From: Nocardia brasiliensis NBRC 14402
GTDB taxonomy: Bacteria > Actinomycetota > Actinomycetes > Mycobacteriales > Mycobacteriaceae
DNA: 64,000 bases
Assembly: GCF_000308475.2 (NCBI RefSeq)
Contig: NZ_BAFT02000110.1
Location: 1-64,000 of the forward strand
Direction: 5' to 3'
Positions 25,963 to 34,832 of the stretch are shown here, one piece after another. The translations under genes were made by a program, and so were the position numbers. Within the stretch, counting starts at the first letter, position 1. Each line of letters starts with the position of its first letter. The notes beneath the pieces were generated by a model. That model made no database searches. It was not told the origin of the DNA and saw only the letters and a program-made list of their open reading frames with translations.

Positions 25963-26072
25963 ATTTCGAACTTAGCGGCCGATCGGGCCGCCGGAGGCGG
26001 TTGTTCGTGGCACAACGACCGGCGCTTACGGTGGAACGGCAGGTCACTCTGAGCTATCTCGAAAGGAAGTAG

Positions 26073-27731
26073 ATGGTTTCGCCGGTCTCCGACCCGTTGC
26101 CGCCGCAGGTGCGGATCGGTTCGCTGCTGTTCGCGCTGCCGCCGGCGGGACGGCGATGGAGTCCGGCGTTGCGCTCGGCGCTGGCGTTCCTGCTGCCCGC
26201 CGCGGTGGTGGTCGCGCTGGGGCATCCGGGGTACGCGCTGTTCGTGTTGTTTGGCGCGCTCGCCGTCATGTACGGAGAGCGCCGGGCCTATCTGCTGCGG
26301 GCCGGCGTGGTGCTCACCGCGGGACTGGCCCTACTGATGTCGTGTGCCGTCGGCGCGCTGCTCGGCGAGGTGCTCTCCGGTGGGCTCGGTGCCGCGCTGC
26401 TCACGGTGGCGTTGCTGACAGCGGTCGCGACGGTCGCCGTCTACGTGATCGACGCGATGCGGCTCGGTCCGCCGGGCGCGCTGCTGTTCGTGATCGTGTG
26501 CGGTGGCTCGATGATGGCCACCGAGGCGGGGATCTCGGCCGCGGTGTTGCTGGCTTGCACGGCGTTCGGTGTGGCGGTGTCGGTTCTCGTCTCGATGGCG
26601 GGGGTGCTGCGCGATCGGCGCAAGCCCGAGCGGGTCGCCGTCGAAGCCGCCGATCACGCCGTCGACGCCTACTTGGCGGCGCGCGCGACCGGTCGACCCG
26701 CCATCGACCTGCGCCATCAGGCGGGTGGCGCGATCGCGGAGGCGTGGGCCGCGGTCTACGACGCGCGGCTGCCGACCAGGATGCCGGATTCCGAGCTGCT
26801 GAGCACCCTGGTCGCGGCCCGGAACCGGCTGGCCGGACCGGCCTACGACGACACCGACGATGTGGTCGTCGATCCGCTCATCTCGTTCGTCCGGCCCGGT
26901 GTCGGGTTCCGGCTGCGGCGCTCGCTGTCGTTCGACTCCCACGCGATGATCAGCGCGTACCGGGTCGGCCTCGCCTGCCTGGTCGCCGGCGGTCTGAGCG
27001 CGTTGCTCGGCCAGGACCGGCCGCACTGGGCGGTGTTCACGGCCGTGATGGTGTTGCAGATCGGCCCCGACCGGGTCCGCGGCAAGGTCCGCGGCATTCA
27101 CCGTTTCGCCGGAACCGTCGTCGGGCTGGCGCTTTTCGCGGGCATTCACCAACTCGCGCCGACCGGTTACGCGCTCGCCGCGCTGGTGGCCGTGCTGATC
27201 TTCCTCATGGAGTTGTACGTCCCGCGCAACTACGCGATCGCGGCCGTCTTCATCACGCCGATCGCGCTGCTCGCCGTCGGCGCGTCGCCGCAGGTGGCGG
27301 TCGGGCCGCTGATCCGGGATCGGTTCGTGGAGACCGTGCTCGGCGTGGCGGTCGCGATGCTCGCCCCGCATGTCGTCACGCCGCGCGCGCACCGGCGCAC
27401 CTTCCGCTGGATCGAGTTGCGGGTTCGTGCCGCCGCGCATGCGCTGGTCGAATTGCTTCGTGCCGAACCGGCCGGCGCCGAAGCCGTGGTGCTGGTTCAG
27501 CAGTTGCAGTTCGAGCTGGTCGGAGTGGCCCGGACCGGCCTGGACTCGGCCACCGAGGAACCGAAATGGACCGCCGCGCACTGGCCGGTGCACGCGGCCA
27601 TCGCCCATCTCGGTTACGACCTGCTCGCCGCCTGCTGGGCGTTGCCGCCCGGCGCGCTGCTGGACGATCCGGATTCCTGGGACGCCGCGTTCGACGCGGT
27701 GCTGCCGCATGCGCCACGCGCGCAGGGGTAG
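26073..27731 (+). CDS. FUSC-family membrane protein
   Basis: A 552-residue membrane protein with two clusters of about five to six helices separated by a soluble loop (residues about 180-300). This is the layout of the FUSC / aromatic-acid exporter (AaeB-like) superfamily. The second cluster has RPHWAVFTAVMVLQIGPDRV and RFAGTVVGLALFAG, the usual conserved block. It is expected to export small organic acids. ATG 26073 follows GAAAGGAAG. The SRPBCC gene starts 31 bp downstream and may be co-transcribed. Confidence 0.85.
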   Translation: MVSPVSDPLPPQVRIGSLLFALPPAGRRWSPALRSALAFLLPAAVVVALGHPGYALFVLFGALAVMYGERRAYLLRAGVVLTAGLALLMSCAVGALLGEVLSGGLGAALLTVALLTAVATVAVYVIDAMRLGPPGALLFVIVCGGSMMATEAGISAAVLLACTAFGVAVSVLVSMAGVLRDRRKPERVAVEAADHAVDAYLAARATGRPAIDLRHQAGGAIAEAWAAVYDARLPTRMPDSELLSTLVAARNRLAGPAYDDTDDVVVDPLISFVRPGVGFRLRRSLSFDSHAMISAYRVGLACLVAGGLSALLGQDRPHWAVFTAVMVLQIGPDRVRGKVRGIHRFAGTVVGLALFAGIHQLAPTGYALAALVAVLIFLMELYVPRNYAIAAVFITPIALLAVGASPQVAVGPLIRDRFVETVLGVAVAMLAPHVVTPRAHRRTFRWIELRVRAAAHALVELLRAEPAGAEAVVLVQQLQFELVGVARTGLDSATEEPKWTAAHWPVHAAIAHLGYDLLAACWALPPGALLDDPDSWDAAFDAVLPHAPRAQG

Positions 27732-27762
27732 CGAAAAACCTTAGGCCTGCTAGCGTTCGGGC

Positions 27763-28215
27763 ATGCAGGACAGCGTGACGGTGCGGATGGCCGCACCCGC
27801 CGAAACCATCTGGGAACTGGTCAGTGATATCACCAACACCGGACGGTTCAGTCCGGAGACCTTCGCCGCCGAGTGGCTCGGCGGCGCCACCGGCCCGGCG
27901 GTCGGGGTGAAATTCCGCGGACACGTCAACCGCAACGGCTGGGGTCTGAAGTACTGGACCGTGTGCCGGATCATCGCCAGCGAACCCGGCCGCGAATTCG
28001 CGTTCACCGTGCTCGGGCCCGGCGGCATGGCGATCAACACCTGGACCTATCGCTTCGAACCGGTCGCGGGTGGCACCGACGTCACCGAGTCGTTCCAGTT
28101 GCACGCCAGCCCGCCGATCCGGCTGTACTGGCTGCTGGCCGGGCGGGCCAGGCGCAAGACGAACGTCGAGGGGATGCGCGAGACGCTGGAGCGCATCAAA
28201 GCCGTGGTCGAGTAG
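27763..28215 (+). CDS. SRPBCC (START/polyketide cyclase-like) protein
   Basis: A 150-residue helix-grip protein. It begins with VTVRMAAPAETIWELVSDI, the first strand and helix of the fold, and ends with a long C-terminal helix (RRKTNVEGMRETLERIKAVVE). Such proteins bind hydrophobic ligands in a deep cavity. It probably shares a transcript with the FUSC gene and converges on the LCP gene with one base between the stops. Ligand unknown. Confidence 0.85.
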   Translation: MQDSVTVRMAAPAETIWELVSDITNTGRFSPETFAAEWLGGATGPAVGVKFRGHVNRNGWGLKYWTVCRIIASEPGREFAFTVLGPGGMAINTWTYRFEPVAGGTDVTESFQLHASPPIRLYWLLAGRARRKTNVEGMRETLERIKAVVE

Positions 28216-28216
28216 G

Positions 28217-29953
28217 TCAGTTCACGCAGGGGATCGTATTGCCGATCGTCGTGGTGACCGGTTTGCCTGCGTCCGGTGCGGGCTCGGCCGGTGTGGTCGT
28301 CGTAGTGGTCGGTGCGGTCGAGGTCGACGTGCTCGCGGTCAGCTCGGTGGGCATGGTGAAGTCGCCGCCGAGAACTACCAGGACGTGTCCCGGCGCGACG
28401 CTCGTCGACGCGGTGGGGGTGAGACCGCCGAGGGTTTCGCCCAACTGGTTCGCGTCCGCTTCGGCGCCCGCACCGTAGGTGATCGACGTCGAGACCGCGC
28501 CGCTCGCCGTACTCCGATTGCCGAGGGCGCCCTCCCGGTAACCGCGCGCGGTCAGCGCGGCGGACAGGGTGGCGGCCGCGCCGGACACCGTGCCCGCGTT
28601 CTGGATATCGACCGTGCTCGTCGGCGGTTGTGCCGCGGTGGCGGGCGGCTGCACCCCGAACGCGGTGCGGACCTCTTTCTTGATCGCCGCCGGATCGATG
28701 ATGTTGACGTCCTGGCCGTTGATCGTCTCGTAGCGCAGCACGGGCAGGGTCCGGAATTCGATCGCGATCGACCCGGCGGCGCCCAGATCGCTCGCGAAGT
28801 CGATCAGATTCCAGCCGTCCGAGAGCACCACGTCGCGGTGGGCCACGTCCATCAGCGCGGACAGCTTGCTCAGATTGGTCAGCGTCCCGGATTCCTTGAG
28901 CGACTTGGCCACCGAGGTGAGGAACGCCTGCTGCCGGTGCGTCCGGTCCAGGTCGCCGTTCTCCAGTTCGTGCCGTTGCCGCACGAACGCCAGCGCCTCG
29001 GAACCGTTCAGATGCTGCGGTCCCGCCGGGAACTTGGCGCCGGAGTAGTAGCTGTCGTCGACCGCCTTGTTCAGGCACACGTCGACGCCGCCGAGCGCGG
29101 TGGCCAAGTCGTAGAACCCGGCGAGCGAAATCTCGGCGAACCGGTCGATCGGGACACCCACCAGGTTGCGCACCGTGGACACGATCGACGCGCGACCGGC
29201 CTCGCGACCTTTCCGCTCCAAGGTGACCGGGTCCTTCTCGCCGGCCGCGACGAGCTTGTCCTGCGCGGCGGCCTTTTTCAGGCCGTACGCCTCCTTGATC
29301 TTGGCGCGCTCGTAGCCGGGGATGCCGGTGACCGGCACGTAGTCGTCACGCGGGATGGAGAACGCGACGATCTTCTTCATGTCCGCCGGAATATGCATCA
29401 GGATCAGCGAATTCGCGTTGTAACCGCCGTCGTCGCCGTCGCCCGCGTGCAATTGATCGAGGATCTCTTTCGGTAAGTCCTTGCCGTTCAGGTCTTTCCG
29501 GGTGTCCAAGCCGATCAGCAGAATGTTCAGGTCGCCGCCGAGCGAGTGCGGCGCGTCCTCGCCGATCGCGTCGGTGCGGGTGAACCCGTGATCGAATTCG
29601 AGCTTCGCCGACCAGGCGAAACCGGTGCCGGAGACCACCGCCAGGGCGGTGAGGGCCACCACCGCGCGGACGGCGTTCTTCGCCACCTTGGTCGCGCGAC
29701 GCGATGACTGCTCGCGCGGGGCGGAGGCGCGCCGGGTGGCCACCCGGCGCGGTTTGGCCGCCCTGCGATGCCGCGCCCGGCCACTGGTCTCGTCGCCGAC
29801 CTTGGCGAACTCGACGGTGTCGTCGTCCAGCATCGCGGCAGGTTCCGTGCCCGGCTTCCTCTTCGGCACTCGCTCCACCGGATCATCCTCGTCGTCAGTT
29901 CTACGCGCTTTCCCATCGAGAGTACGGATGTTGCGCTGGCTACGCCGGGGCAA
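28217..29953 (-). CDS. LytR-CpsA-Psr (LCP) cell-wall ligase
   Basis: A 578-residue protein: an Arg/Lys-rich cytoplasmic tail (residues 1-90), one membrane helix (VVALTALAVVSGTGFAW) and an extracellular LCP domain. Family residues are visible in LNILLIGLDTR, NANSLILMHIP, FSIPRDDYV and ALAFVRQRH. A C-terminal LytR_C domain is followed by a Thr/Ala-rich tail. In mycolate bacteria LCP proteins attach arabinogalactan to peptidoglycan. The start is a TTG at 29953 without a good ribosome site, so the N-terminus is uncertain. Confidence 0.92.
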   Translation of the reverse strand: MPRRSQRNIRTLDGKARRTDDEDDPVERVPKRKPGTEPAAMLDDDTVEFAKVGDETSGRARHRRAAKPRRVATRRASAPREQSSRRATKVAKNAVRAVVALTALAVVSGTGFAWSAKLEFDHGFTRTDAIGEDAPHSLGGDLNILLIGLDTRKDLNGKDLPKEILDQLHAGDGDDGGYNANSLILMHIPADMKKIVAFSIPRDDYVPVTGIPGYERAKIKEAYGLKKAAAQDKLVAAGEKDPVTLERKGREAGRASIVSTVRNLVGVPIDRFAEISLAGFYDLATALGGVDVCLNKAVDDSYYSGAKFPAGPQHLNGSEALAFVRQRHELENGDLDRTHRQQAFLTSVAKSLKESGTLTNLSKLSALMDVAHRDVVLSDGWNLIDFASDLGAAGSIAIEFRTLPVLRYETINGQDVNIIDPAAIKKEVRTAFGVQPPATAAQPPTSTVDIQNAGTVSGAAATLSAALTARGYREGALGNRSTASGAVSTSITYGAGAEADANQLGETLGGLTPTASTSVAPGHVLVVLGGDFTMPTELTASTSTSTAPTTTTTTPAEPAPDAGKPVTTTIGNTIPCVN

Positions 29954-30121
29954 CCATCGGCAGGGGGCCTGACCACCTCTTTCGGCGCAACCGCTGCAAG
30001 TCGCCGTCCGACCTGTTCCAACGCGAACGTTCCAACCTGACCATTCCAGTATGGAAAGGTCGTAAGTGGTTGGGGATCAATGGTTTTCGTCGACGGCCTG
30101 TACTAGGGTGATGGCACCTCC

Positions 30122-30168
30122 CCTCGAGGGACGATGCGGCAGTTGGTCCAGGCCGCATCGTGCCGAGG
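30122..30168 (+). promoter_or_regulatory. 5'-leader hairpin before the small membrane protein
   Basis: CGATGCGGC (30132-30140) pairs perfectly with GCCGCATCG (30152-30160), extended by CCTCG and CGAGG at the outside (30122-30126, 30164-30168). It ends right at the AAGGAGG ribosome site of the next gene, so it could control translation. Confidence 0.5.
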
Positions 30169-30183
30169 AAGGAGGTGGTGGGT

Positions 30184-30348
30184 ATGGCGAAACATCGCCG
30201 GAAAAAGCGAGAGGCTCCGGTCGATTACGGCATCCTCTTAACCGGAGCTGCTGTAATCGCCGGAGCACTCGTCTTGGTCCGCTGGCTGAGTAACCCACCA
30301 GGCGGGGCGTCGACTAGCCCTCGGCGTCCCGCCACCCAGCATCACTAG
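30184..30348 (+). CDS. Small single-pass membrane protein
   Basis: A 54-residue protein: a basic N-terminus MAKHRRKKREAP, one hydrophobic helix ILLTGAAVIAGALVLVRWL and a short polar tail. ATG 30184 has a near-perfect ribosome site (AAGGAGG, 8 bases before). It is divergent from the LCP gene. Positive-inside placement puts the N-terminus in the cytoplasm. Function unknown; the neighbour suggests an envelope role. Confidence 0.65.
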   Translation: MAKHRRKKREAPVDYGILLTGAAVIAGALVLVRWLSNPPGGASTSPRRPATQHH

Positions 30349-30463
30349 GTGACGACCACAACTCTACACGCCCCTGCGCGTATTGTTGCGGCGAAATCGG
30401 CACACAGCCTGCGTCAACCGGGGGTTTCGCCGGGATCGCCGGGGCGGCCGTAGGCTCGGGTCC

Positions 30464-31117
30464 ATGTCTGCTCCCGTTCTTCTCGTGCTCGGCGCCGGCC
30501 CCGGTGTCGGATTGGCTGTCGCCCGACTCTTCGCCCGTGACGGATACGCGGTAGTGCTGGCCTGCCGGTTGGCCGAAGAGGCGGAGCCGCTCGTTGCCGA
30601 ATTGCGCGGGGAAGGGTTCGACGCGGACGGGGTGGGTGTAGACCTGTCCGACTCCGCCGATGTGACCCGGGTGGTCGCCGGGGTGGGGGAGCGGCACGGC
30701 CGGATCGACGTGCTGCACTTCAACCCGAGCATGTTCCGCCAGTCCGATCCGCTCCAGTTGACCGTGCCGGAGTTGATCGAGGACTTCACCATCGGCGCCG
30801 CCGCGCTGCTGCCCGCCGTCCAGGCCGCCCTGCCGTTGTTCGCGGCAGGCGCCCGCGTGCTGGTCACCGGCAGCGCCGCGGCGGACAAGCCGTGGAATCA
30901 GGCCGCCTCACTCGGCGTGCAGAAGGCGGCCGTCCGCAACCTGGTCACCAGCCTGGACACCACCTTGGCCCCCAAGGGTTTCCGCGCCGTCGCAGTCCAG
31001 ATCAACGGCGTCCTCGGCGAGGGCGCCTTCACCCGAGACCGCGTCGCCGCCGCCCTGCACGCTGCCGCCACCCGCCCCCTCACCGACTGGACCCCGCACA
31101 CCTCCTACAACGGCTGA
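30464..31117 (+). CDS. SDR-like protein lacking the catalytic Tyr
   Basis: A 217-residue Rossmann-fold protein of the short-chain dehydrogenase family. The cofactor loop is VLGAGPGVGLAVARLF (GxxxGxG), and TGSAAA gives the active-site Ser. In the YxxxK element the Tyr position is Leu150 (S-L-G-V-Q-K154), so the normal proton relay is absent. It may bind NAD(P) without ordinary dehydrogenase activity. Start ATG 30464 is where the first Rossmann strand begins. Confidence 0.8.
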   Translation: MSAPVLLVLGAGPGVGLAVARLFARDGYAVVLACRLAEEAEPLVAELRGEGFDADGVGVDLSDSADVTRVVAGVGERHGRIDVLHFNPSMFRQSDPLQLTVPELIEDFTIGAAALLPAVQAALPLFAAGARVLVTGSAAADKPWNQAASLGVQKAAVRNLVTSLDTTLAPKGFRAVAVQINGVLGEGAFTRDRVAAALHAAATRPLTDWTPHTSYNG

Positions 31118-31161
31118 CCCCGCGCGCACCTTCTAGCACCCCGCGCACGAATTCGTCGGCA

Positions 31162-31440
31162 AATCAGTGCGCGGCAAGACAATCCGTGCGCGGCAGGACA
31201 ATTTGCCCGCCGTGCGCGGGCTGCCGTCTGGCGGGTGATCAGTGTGCGGTGCGCGGGCTGTCGTGGATCCGGTGATTTGTGCGCAACGCGAGAATCTACA
31301 CGCGGCAGGGCAATCCGTGCGTGGCGAGATGATTCGCGCGCTGCGCGAGGGCTGCCGCGTTGCCGGATGATCCGTGGGTAACGCAAGAATCTATGCACAG
31401 CAGTGCGAATTCGTGCGCGGGAGGCTGAATCGCGCGGCGG
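31162..31440. repeat. Degenerate tandem repeats between the SDR and P450 genes
   Basis: The 376-bp gap 31118-31493 holds no gene but is full of related units. AATCAGTGCGCGGCAAGAC (31162-31180) is followed directly by AATCCGTGCGCGGCAGGAC (31181-31199). A longer unit starting near 31272 (TGATTTGTGCGCAACGCGAG) recurs near 31366 (TGATCCGTGGGTAACGCAAG) at about 75% identity, a period of 94 bp. The common motif is AATCCGTGCGCGGCA. Confidence 0.6.
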
Positions 31441-31493
31441 GTCGCCCGGTGCGTGGCATTCGGTGGGTTTCGTTCGGTGCCGGCTCCGCGGCC

Positions 31494-32744
31494 CTAGCAG
31501 GGCAGGATTTCGGGAACCGCTATCGGTAGGTGGGCGGGGCCGCGGAGGTTTACGTGTTCGCGGTAGGGCGGGGGGTCGATGAGGAGGCGGGGGTGCGGCA
31601 GGCGTTGGGCGAAGCGGGTGAGGGCTATTCGGGCTTCCAGGCGGGCCAGGGGAGCGCCGAGGCAGAAGTGGGCGCCGAGGCCGAAGGTGAGGTGGCGGCT
31701 TTCGCGGGTGGGGTCGAAGCGGTCGGGGTCGGGATAGACGGCGGGGTCGCGTTGGGCGGCGGCGATCAGCATGACCAACAGGTCGCCGCGTGCGATGTCC
31801 ATGCCGCCGACGGTGAACGCATCGGCGGCGATCCGCGGCATCAACTGCACGGGCGGGTCGAACCGCAGCGTCTCCTCGACGATCCCTTGCGCCCGTGCGG
31901 GATTCGCTCGCAGGGCAGCCAGCTCGTCCGGGCGGCGTAGCAGGGCCAGTGTCGCGTTCGAGATGAGGTTGACGGTGGTCTCGTGTCCGGCGATGAGCAG
32001 CAGCGCACAGGTGGAGATCAGTTCCTGATGCGAGAGCATGTCGCCCTCGTCTTCGGCCGCGATGAGCTGTGAGAGCAGATCGGGCCCCGGTGTGGCGCGG
32101 CGGCGTTCGGCGAGTTCCTCGAAGTAGTTGCTGAGTTCGGTGCCGGCACGTGCCATTTCCGCCGGGTCGGCCTGGAATTCGGCGGCGCGCCGGGAGGTCG
32201 GGTCGAGTGTGCGGGCCAGTAGCCCGGACCAATGGCTGAGTTGCGCTTCGTCTTCGAGTGGCACGCCGAGCAATTCACAGATGACAGTGACCGGCAGTGG
32301 GTACGCGAAGTCGGCGACACCATCGAAGGCCCCTGCCGCAGAACGCTTGTCGAGCAGATCATCGACGATTTCGGTGATCCGCGGCTCCAGCTGCTGCACC
32401 ACCCGCGGCGTGAACGCCTTCGACACCAGCCGTCGCAGCCGGGTGTGGTCGGGCGGATCGAGGAACAGGAACGACGGCTTCACTTGTTCCGCAGGGGTTT
32501 TCGACGAGGTGTACAGCGGCATCGGGCCCATGGGCAACGTCGCGAGCGAGCGGTCCACGCTCACCCGTTGGTCGCGCAGTACCGCCGTGCAGTCGGCATG
32601 GCTGGAGAACACGACGACCGGCGCGGTGCCGATCCGGAACGGCCCGGCCGCGCGTATCCGTGCGAACAGGGGATAGGGGTCCGGCCTGAGCGCGGGATCG
32701 AGCAGGCGCACGTAGTCGGCGGTCGGTTCTCGGGCTGTAGTCAT
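31494..32744 (-). CDS. Cytochrome P450 (canonical)
   Basis: A 416-residue bacterial P450 with all expected motifs: I-helix LLIAGHETTVNL, K-helix EETLRF (ExxR), DPDRFDPTR meander, and heme loop FGLGAHFCLGAPLARLE with the ligand Cys361. It depends on an external ferredoxin and reductase, neither of which is nearby. It is divergent from an HxlR regulator gene, with two dyads between them, so it is probably controlled by that regulator. Substrate unknown. Confidence 0.95.
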   Translation of the reverse strand: MTTAREPTADYVRLLDPALRPDPYPLFARIRAAGPFRIGTAPVVVFSSHADCTAVLRDQRVSVDRSLATLPMGPMPLYTSSKTPAEQVKPSFLFLDPPDHTRLRRLVSKAFTPRVVQQLEPRITEIVDDLLDKRSAAGAFDGVADFAYPLPVTVICELLGVPLEDEAQLSHWSGLLARTLDPTSRRAAEFQADPAEMARAGTELSNYFEELAERRRATPGPDLLSQLIAAEDEGDMLSHQELISTCALLLIAGHETTVNLISNATLALLRRPDELAALRANPARAQGIVEETLRFDPPVQLMPRIAADAFTVGGMDIARGDLLVMLIAAAQRDPAVYPDPDRFDPTRESRHLTFGLGAHFCLGAPLARLEARIALTRFAQRLPHPRLLIDPPPYREHVNLRGPAHLPIAVPEILPC

Positions 32745-32812
32745 GAGGCTCCCACCTGACGCGCCGCGTCGTTGCGGGTCGGCATCTGATCGCCCGGCGG
32801 CGACCGGTTGTT

Positions 32813-32849
32813 AGTATTATTGCGATACTGATGGTAGGAATGCAATACC
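32813..32849. promoter_or_regulatory. Two phased dyads in the P450/HxlR divergent promoter
   Basis: AGTATTATTGCGATACT (32813-32829) and GGTAGGAATGCAATACC (32833-32849) are related 17-mers with GTA..TAC ends, exactly 20 bp apart, which puts them on the same face of the helix. They lie upstream of both divergent genes and are good candidates for the HxlR binding sites. Confidence 0.65.
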
Positions 32850-32874
32850 ATCACCGCATGCGAGGATGTGCCCC

Positions 32875-33345
32875 ATGACCATCCGACGTCCGCCTGACGA
32901 TTCGGTGACCCGCGTCGTCGAGTTGCTCGGCGATCGGTGGACGATCCTGCTCATCGCCGAGGCGTTCTTCGGTGTGCGGCGGTTCAGCGATTTCGCCCGC
33001 AATATCGGCATCACCAATCGCAATCTGCTCACCAGCCGGTTGCGCATGTTGATCGACGCGGAGATCTTCGCCCGCACCGACGAGGGCGGCGGCCGGGTCG
33101 ATTACCACCTCACCGCCGCCGGTCGTGAGCTCTACCCGATCATCATCGCCATGATGGCCTGGGGCGATCGTCACCTCACCGATCCGCAGGGCCCGCCGCT
33201 CGTGCTCGAGCACCGCACCTGCGGGCACACGATCACCCCGGTCATGGTGTGTGATCACTGCCGGACCGAGCTGGACCCGCGCGAGGTCGAGGCGCGGCCG
33301 GGCCCGGGCTTCCATTCCTCGCCCATCACAGAGGCGACCGGCTGA
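32875..33345 (+). CDS. HxlR-family transcriptional regulator
   Basis: A 156-residue winged-helix protein: VVELLGDRWTILLIAEAFFGVRRFSDF is the family opening, and ITNRNLLTSRLRMLIDAEIF the recognition region. It also has a C-terminal four-Cys-like segment (EHRTCGHTITPVMVCDHC) that may bind a metal; this tail is longer than in small HxlR proteins. Start is ATG 32875 or ATG 32866; GAGGA precedes the latter. It likely represses the divergent P450 and itself. Confidence 0.88.
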   Translation: MTIRRPPDDSVTRVVELLGDRWTILLIAEAFFGVRRFSDFARNIGITNRNLLTSRLRMLIDAEIFARTDEGGGRVDYHLTAAGRELYPIIIAMMAWGDRHLTDPQGPPLVLEHRTCGHTITPVMVCDHCRTELDPREVEARPGPGFHSSPITEATG

Positions 33346-33355
33346 GCGTCAGCCG
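33339..33355. terminator. Hairpin over two convergent stop codons
   Basis: CGGCTGA and TCAGCCG form a 7-bp stem with a 3-nt loop. The two arms contain the TGA stops of the HxlR gene and of the convergent decarboxylase gene, so it may serve both. Confidence 0.4.
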
Positions 33356-34740
33356 AGCGCGCGGGCCGCGGCGGTGATGGCCGCGGCCGCACGGTCCACG
33401 TCGTCGGTGCTGGTGCGCCAGTTGCTGAACGCTGCACGCAGTGCGGGCAGTCCTTCATAAACCGTTGGGGTGACGAAGGTTTCGCCGCTCTCCGCGATAG
33501 ATTCGGCGAGCGCGGCGATCCGCTCCGGTGTCGGCCGGTCGGCGAGGGTGAAGCAGACGACGTTGAGCCGCACCGGTGCGACGAGCCGCAGCAACCCGGC
33601 GGCCGTGAGCAGCTCGCCGAGGTGATTCGCGCAGGTTATGTTGCGCCGCACGATGTCTCGGTGACCGTCGCGACCATAAGCGGTCAGCGAGAACCACGCG
33701 GGCAAGGCGCGCAGCCGACGGGAGTTCTCCGGCACCAGGTGCCCGAAATCCGGTGTGCCGGTGGGCGCGGTCAGGTACGCGGCGGAATTCAGGAAGACCC
33801 GCAGTTGGAGCTCGCGGTGCTTGCTGAACTGGACCGCGGCGTCGTAGGGCACGTTGAGCCATTTGTGCAGATCGACGCACACCGAATCAGCCTCGGCCAG
33901 TCCGTCGACCAGCTCGGCGTGCTCGGGGTCCAGTGCCGCGAACGCGCCGAACGCGCCGTCGACGTGCAACCAGAACGGATACCGTTGGCGCAGTGCGGCA
34001 ATCGCGCGCAGATCGTCGAAATCGACGGTGTTCACCGTGCCCGCGTTCGCCACCACGATGGCCGGATGGCCGTCGAGCGCGTCGAGCGCCTCGGCGAGCC
34101 TGCGCACGTCGACGGCTTCGCGACCGGGCCGGGTCGGTACGTATTTCAGGCTGTCCCGGCCGATTCCGAGCATGGACAGCGATTTGCTGATGCTGGAGTG
34201 CGGTGTACCCGAGAGCACGGATACCGGGCCGAGCACCCCGACGCCGGCCTGCGCCACCGAGACGCCGAGCCGGTCGCCGAGCCACTCTCGCGCCATGGCC
34301 AGGCCGACGAAGTTCGACATGGTCGCGCCGCTGACGAAAGCGCCGGTGTGCCCGGCCAATCCGAACAGCTGCCCGATCCAGTCGACCGTTCGACGCTCGA
34401 GTTCGGCCGCCGAGGAGTCCTCCCCCGACATGGCGTTCTGGTCCAGGGTGCCGGTGAGCCAGTCACCCGCGACCGCGGCGGGCGTGGCGCCGCCGGTCAC
34501 GAAGCCGAAATACCGGGGGCCGGCGCTGGCCGAGAACTGCGGCTCCCAGCGTTCCCGGAACTCCGCGAGCGCAGCCCGCAAGCCGCGGCCCTGCTCGGGA
34601 AGCGGTTCCGGGCCAACTTCTTTCGCCGACCGCGCGACCGGTCGCGTGCCGAGGCCGGTCAGCAGCTCGGTCGCCGATGCACGCACCGCGTCCAGCAGCG
34701 CGGGCAGTTCGGCGAGGTCGCCGGCAAGGTTCTGATCCAC
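33349..34740 (-). CDS. Pyridoxal-phosphate group II decarboxylase-like protein
   Basis: A 463-residue PLP enzyme of the aromatic/glutamate decarboxylase group. It has HVDGAFG with the cofactor-contact Asp261, DLHKW with the Schiff-base Lys293, and a His at 181 (TPHSSISKSLSML) in the place of the ring-stacking His. The start YFGFVTGGATPAAVAGDWL is typical. The product would be an amine from an amino acid, though some members act as aldehyde synthases. It converges on the HxlR gene. Substrate not readable from sequence. Confidence 0.88.
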   Translation of the reverse strand: MDQNLAGDLAELPALLDAVRASATELLTGLGTRPVARSAKEVGPEPLPEQGRGLRAALAEFRERWEPQFSASAGPRYFGFVTGGATPAAVAGDWLTGTLDQNAMSGEDSSAAELERRTVDWIGQLFGLAGHTGAFVSGATMSNFVGLAMAREWLGDRLGVSVAQAGVGVLGPVSVLSGTPHSSISKSLSMLGIGRDSLKYVPTRPGREAVDVRRLAEALDALDGHPAIVVANAGTVNTVDFDDLRAIAALRQRYPFWLHVDGAFGAFAALDPEHAELVDGLAEADSVCVDLHKWLNVPYDAAVQFSKHRELQLRVFLNSAAYLTAPTGTPDFGHLVPENSRRLRALPAWFSLTAYGRDGHRDIVRRNITCANHLGELLTAAGLLRLVAPVRLNVVCFTLADRPTPERIAALAESIAESGETFVTPTVYEGLPALRAAFSNWRTSTDDVDRAAAAITAAARALG

Positions 34741-34832
34741 AGCTCGACGCTACGAGCCGCGCCCCGGCGTGTCCGGAGCCAGTCGAAAGGTGCTGGCCTT
34801 GCTTCGGAAAGTGACCTTGCTCCGACAGTCAC

